From positions 1 through 47,811 of the forward strand of contig JBGQDM010000012.1 in NCBI GenBank assembly GCA_041495845.1: a DNA stretch of 47,811 bases. The letters run 5' to 3'. Shown here in pieces: positions 46,380 to 47,811 of this stretch; position 1 is the first letter of the stretch, and each line of letters starts with the position of its first letter. The notes under the pieces were generated by a model. That model saw nothing but the letters and a program-made list of their open reading frames with translations, did not search any database and had not been told where the DNA came from. This DNA comes from JBGQDM01 sp041495845. Its GTDB lineage: Bacteria; Acidobacteriota; Terriglobia; Terriglobales; Acidobacteriaceae. The position numbers and the translations under genes are program-made.

Positions 46380-46901
46380 GTGACCGATCTACGCTTTCCG
46401 ATTGGGAAGTTCACTGACTCGCCCATTTCCCCCGCGCAGCGTCAACAACTCATCGACCAGATTGCCGAATTGCCACGCCACTTTCGCGCCGCGGTCAATG
46501 GCCTCACTCCGCAACAGATCGAAACCCCCTACCGTCCCGAAGGCTGGACGGTGCGGCAGCTGGTGCATCACGTTCCCGAGAGCCACATGAACGCATACAT
46601 CCGTTGCAAGCTGGCGCTCACGGAAACTAAACCCACCATCAAGCCATATATGGAAGACCGCTGGGCCAATCTGGCGGATGTGCCGGTAACGCCTCTCGAA
46701 ACTTCGCTGGCGCTGCTTGAACTGGTGCATGCGCGCTGGATAACGATGCTGCGATTGGTGCGAGAAGAAGAGTGGGCGCGGACGTTCATTCATCCGGAGA
46801 ACGGGGAACGCCGGTTGGACCAGACTCTGGCCCAATATGCGTGGCATGGACGGCACCACACCGCGCATGTGACGGCGCTACGGGAGCGGATGGGCTGGTA
46901 G
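46380..46901 (+). CDS. YfiT/BstA-like DinB superfamily metal-dependent protein
   Basis: 173 residues from GTG 46380 (GGAG nine bases upstream). It is a four-helix DinB-fold protein of the YfiT type: RQLVHHVPESHMNAYIRCKL carries the first His cluster and AWHGRHHTAHVTALRERMGW the C-terminal one, giving the three-His metal site. Relatives include bacillithiol transferase BstA, and the family is sometimes called putative metal-dependent hydrolase. The thiol partner in this organism is unknown. It is cytosolic, unlike the DinB protein at 8056. The longer frame to 46284 has no support. Confidence 0.88.
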   Translation: MTDLRFPIGKFTDSPISPAQRQQLIDQIAELPRHFRAAVNGLTPQQIETPYRPEGWTVRQLVHHVPESHMNAYIRCKLALTETKPTIKPYMEDRWANLADVPVTPLETSLALLELVHARWITMLRLVREEEWARTFIHPENGERRLDQTLAQYAWHGRHHTAHVTALRERMGW

Positions 46902-46913
46902 GTCGCAATCACT

Positions 46914-46977
46914 TGTCATCCTGAGCGCAGCGAAAGCTCGCCCTCGAGCCGCAGGCGAAGGGGATCCCTGCACTTTT
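46914..46977. repeat. Dispersed intergenic repeat, copy 2
   Basis: This segment just after the YfiT gene begins TGTCATCCTGAGCGCAGCGAA and ends GGATCCCTGCACTTTT, matching the ends of the copy at 17597-17632, with about 28 extra bases in the middle. It carries no gene. Confidence 0.55.
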
Positions 46978-47036
46978 GGATTACTGCGCTGTCGCCAGAC
47001 CTCCCCGCGCTGCGTCTCGGTGAGAAGCCTGCGAGG

Positions 47037-47390
47037 CTACCCACCAAGGACACTTTGGGGTGGCGCCAGAAGTAGATATGCCGTCCCGTAGAGTGCCACC
47101 GACAATGCGAGGTCAATGATAAATGCCCAACTCAACGCTCGATCTTGCCGGATGCGAAGAGAATGGAGCAGACAGAACGGGATGCTCAAAAGAACCAGGT
47201 AAAGGGCGCCGACGGTGACGGCGTCAACCGCGATGCCAACCCACTTCACGGATTCCGAATACGGTTGCCAACCGTGCGGAGTTGGCAGCAACCCCGGAAG
47301 CTCGAGGAACAGAACTCGCCGAAGCAGGAGTACGACGATTCCCGCCAAGCAGCCGTAACGAGTTAGCGCATGAAAGTTGAGAGTCTTCAT
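47037..47390 (-). CDS. Small integral membrane protein, unknown
   Basis: 117 residues from ATG 47390. There are three likely membrane helices: about 11-31 (CLAGIVVLLLRRVLFLELPG), 50-75 (WVGIAVDAVTVGALYLVLLS) and 88-110 (WAFIIDLALSVALYGTAYLL). A longer frame to 47504 adds a non-conserved-looking N-terminus and is rejected. I do not recognise a family. Nothing nearby suggests a function. Confidence 0.6.
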   Translation of the reverse strand: MKTLNFHALTRYGCLAGIVVLLLRRVLFLELPGLLPTPHGWQPYSESVKWVGIAVDAVTVGALYLVLLSIPFCLLHSLRIRQDRALSWAFIIDLALSVALYGTAYLLLAPPQSVLGG

Positions 47391-47455
47391 GTTTGCACGC
47401 GGGCGAGCGGTCCACACATCCCAACACCCTGCTGGTGCTCCCCGCCCAGGACGTT

Positions 47456-47811
47456 TTAGTGTGAGTGTCGCGGGTCCATCACCGGCATGACTTTGGGTTT
47501 CCATCCCGTGGCCACGAAGGGATGGTGCACAAGTTTCGCTTTGTCTATCTCTACCTCAACAGCTTTGGCGTCCCCATGGGAGCAGCCCCCAATGACGTGG
47601 CCTTGCAGGGAATATTTTTCCTTGACGAACTGCGCGAAGTCTTTCCCCACGAGATTTCCGTCCATAAAATTCGGACCCGTGAAGCTGGCACTGAAGTAGT
47701 ACGTGTCGGACTTTGGTTCTACCGACGCGTTGCAGTAGTAAGATTGGGTAGTTGCTGGAGCCTGTTGTCCCGCAGCAATCGAAACCCAGAGCATCGCGCA
47801 AACAGCAAGGG
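47456..47811 (-). CDS. Secreted protein of unknown function, 5' end outside window
   Basis: The minus-strand frame remains open to the window edge. The first visible residues (LAVCAMLWVSIAAGQQ) look like the end of a signal peptide, so only the N-terminus is missing; an internal ATG at 47794 is in the middle of that helix. The mature part (about 100 residues) contains SYYCNASVEPKSDTYYFSAS and LQGHVIGGCSHGDAKAVE, with two Cys, and a His-rich tail (DPRHSH). No family is recognised. Confidence 0.6.
   Translation of the reverse strand, partial: LAVCAMLWVSIAAGQQAPATTQSYYCNASVEPKSDTYYFSASFTGPNFMDGNLVGKDFAQFVKEKYSLQGHVIGGCSHGDAKAVEVEIDKAKLVHHPFVATGWKPKVMPVMDPRHSH

Overview
The window is GC-rich, gene-dense bacterial chromosome with no rRNA, tRNA, CRISPR array, transposase or phage gene that I can see. 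It most resembles an acidobacterium (Acidobacteriota). This is an inference from several traits: large secreted PIG-L deacetylases, DinB/YfiT proteins, YVTN-propeller lipoproteins, TonB-C mini-proteins, PilZ proteins, a very large GAF/PAS kinase, palindromic intergenic repeats, and frequent ATGA/GTGA gene overlaps. No taxonomic marker gene is present, so the assignment is tentative.

Layout. Bases 1-8616 (+) hold the 3' part of a membrane class III adenylate cyclase, a Gln/Lys-rich secreted protein, an M48 metalloprotease, a 900-residue secreted PIG-L protein whose start overlaps a strong intrinsic terminator, an APC amino acid permease, an MFS exporter and a secreted DinB protein. Bases 8617-8948 hold a perfect 28-bp palindrome and a broken gene. 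Bases 8949-13786 (-) encode two cytosolic glycosidases: a GH133 debranching enzyme and a GH63/MGH1-like glucosidase. Bases 14167-17567 (+) hold a small zinc-finger protein, a possibly structured RNA, a tandem PilZ/zinc-ribbon protein, and rfbB-rfbA of dTDP-sugar synthesis. Bases 17709-22837 (-) hold the three-gene proton-translocating transhydrogenase (pntAA, pntAB, pntB) and a Tat-exported spermidine-dehydrogenase-like flavoprotein. uvrB (+) follows at 23099-25090, then a cupin gene (-).

Bases 25621-41859 form a signalling island. On the minus strand a 1279-residue kinase (four GAF-like regions, three PAS-like regions, HisKA and ATPase domains), a lone receiver and an NtrC-type sigma-54 activator are joined by 4-base overlaps. 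After a 300-bp gap come a PilZ-like protein, an unknown helical protein and a pseudoreceiver/DHp protein with no ATPase domain. Divergently (+) lies a chemosensory operon: TonB-C mini-protein, MCP, CheW, CheR, CheA, CheB, CheY, CheX. The two non-coding gaps flanking the kinase-regulator operon share an inverted repeat, TCTCA-N3-TGAGA. Each gap also has a GG-N10-GC (-24/-12 type) element about 100-120 bp away. My main hypothesis is that the NtrC-type regulator drives both the chemosensory operon and the PilZ/DHp operon through sigma-54.

Bases 41868-47811 hold a YVTN lipoprotein (-), Ku (-), a DUF92 membrane protein (+), a secreted cyclase-family protein that has lost its metal-binding histidines (+), a block of palindromic repeats, a YfiT-like DinB protein (+), a small membrane protein (-) and a 5'-truncated secreted protein (-).
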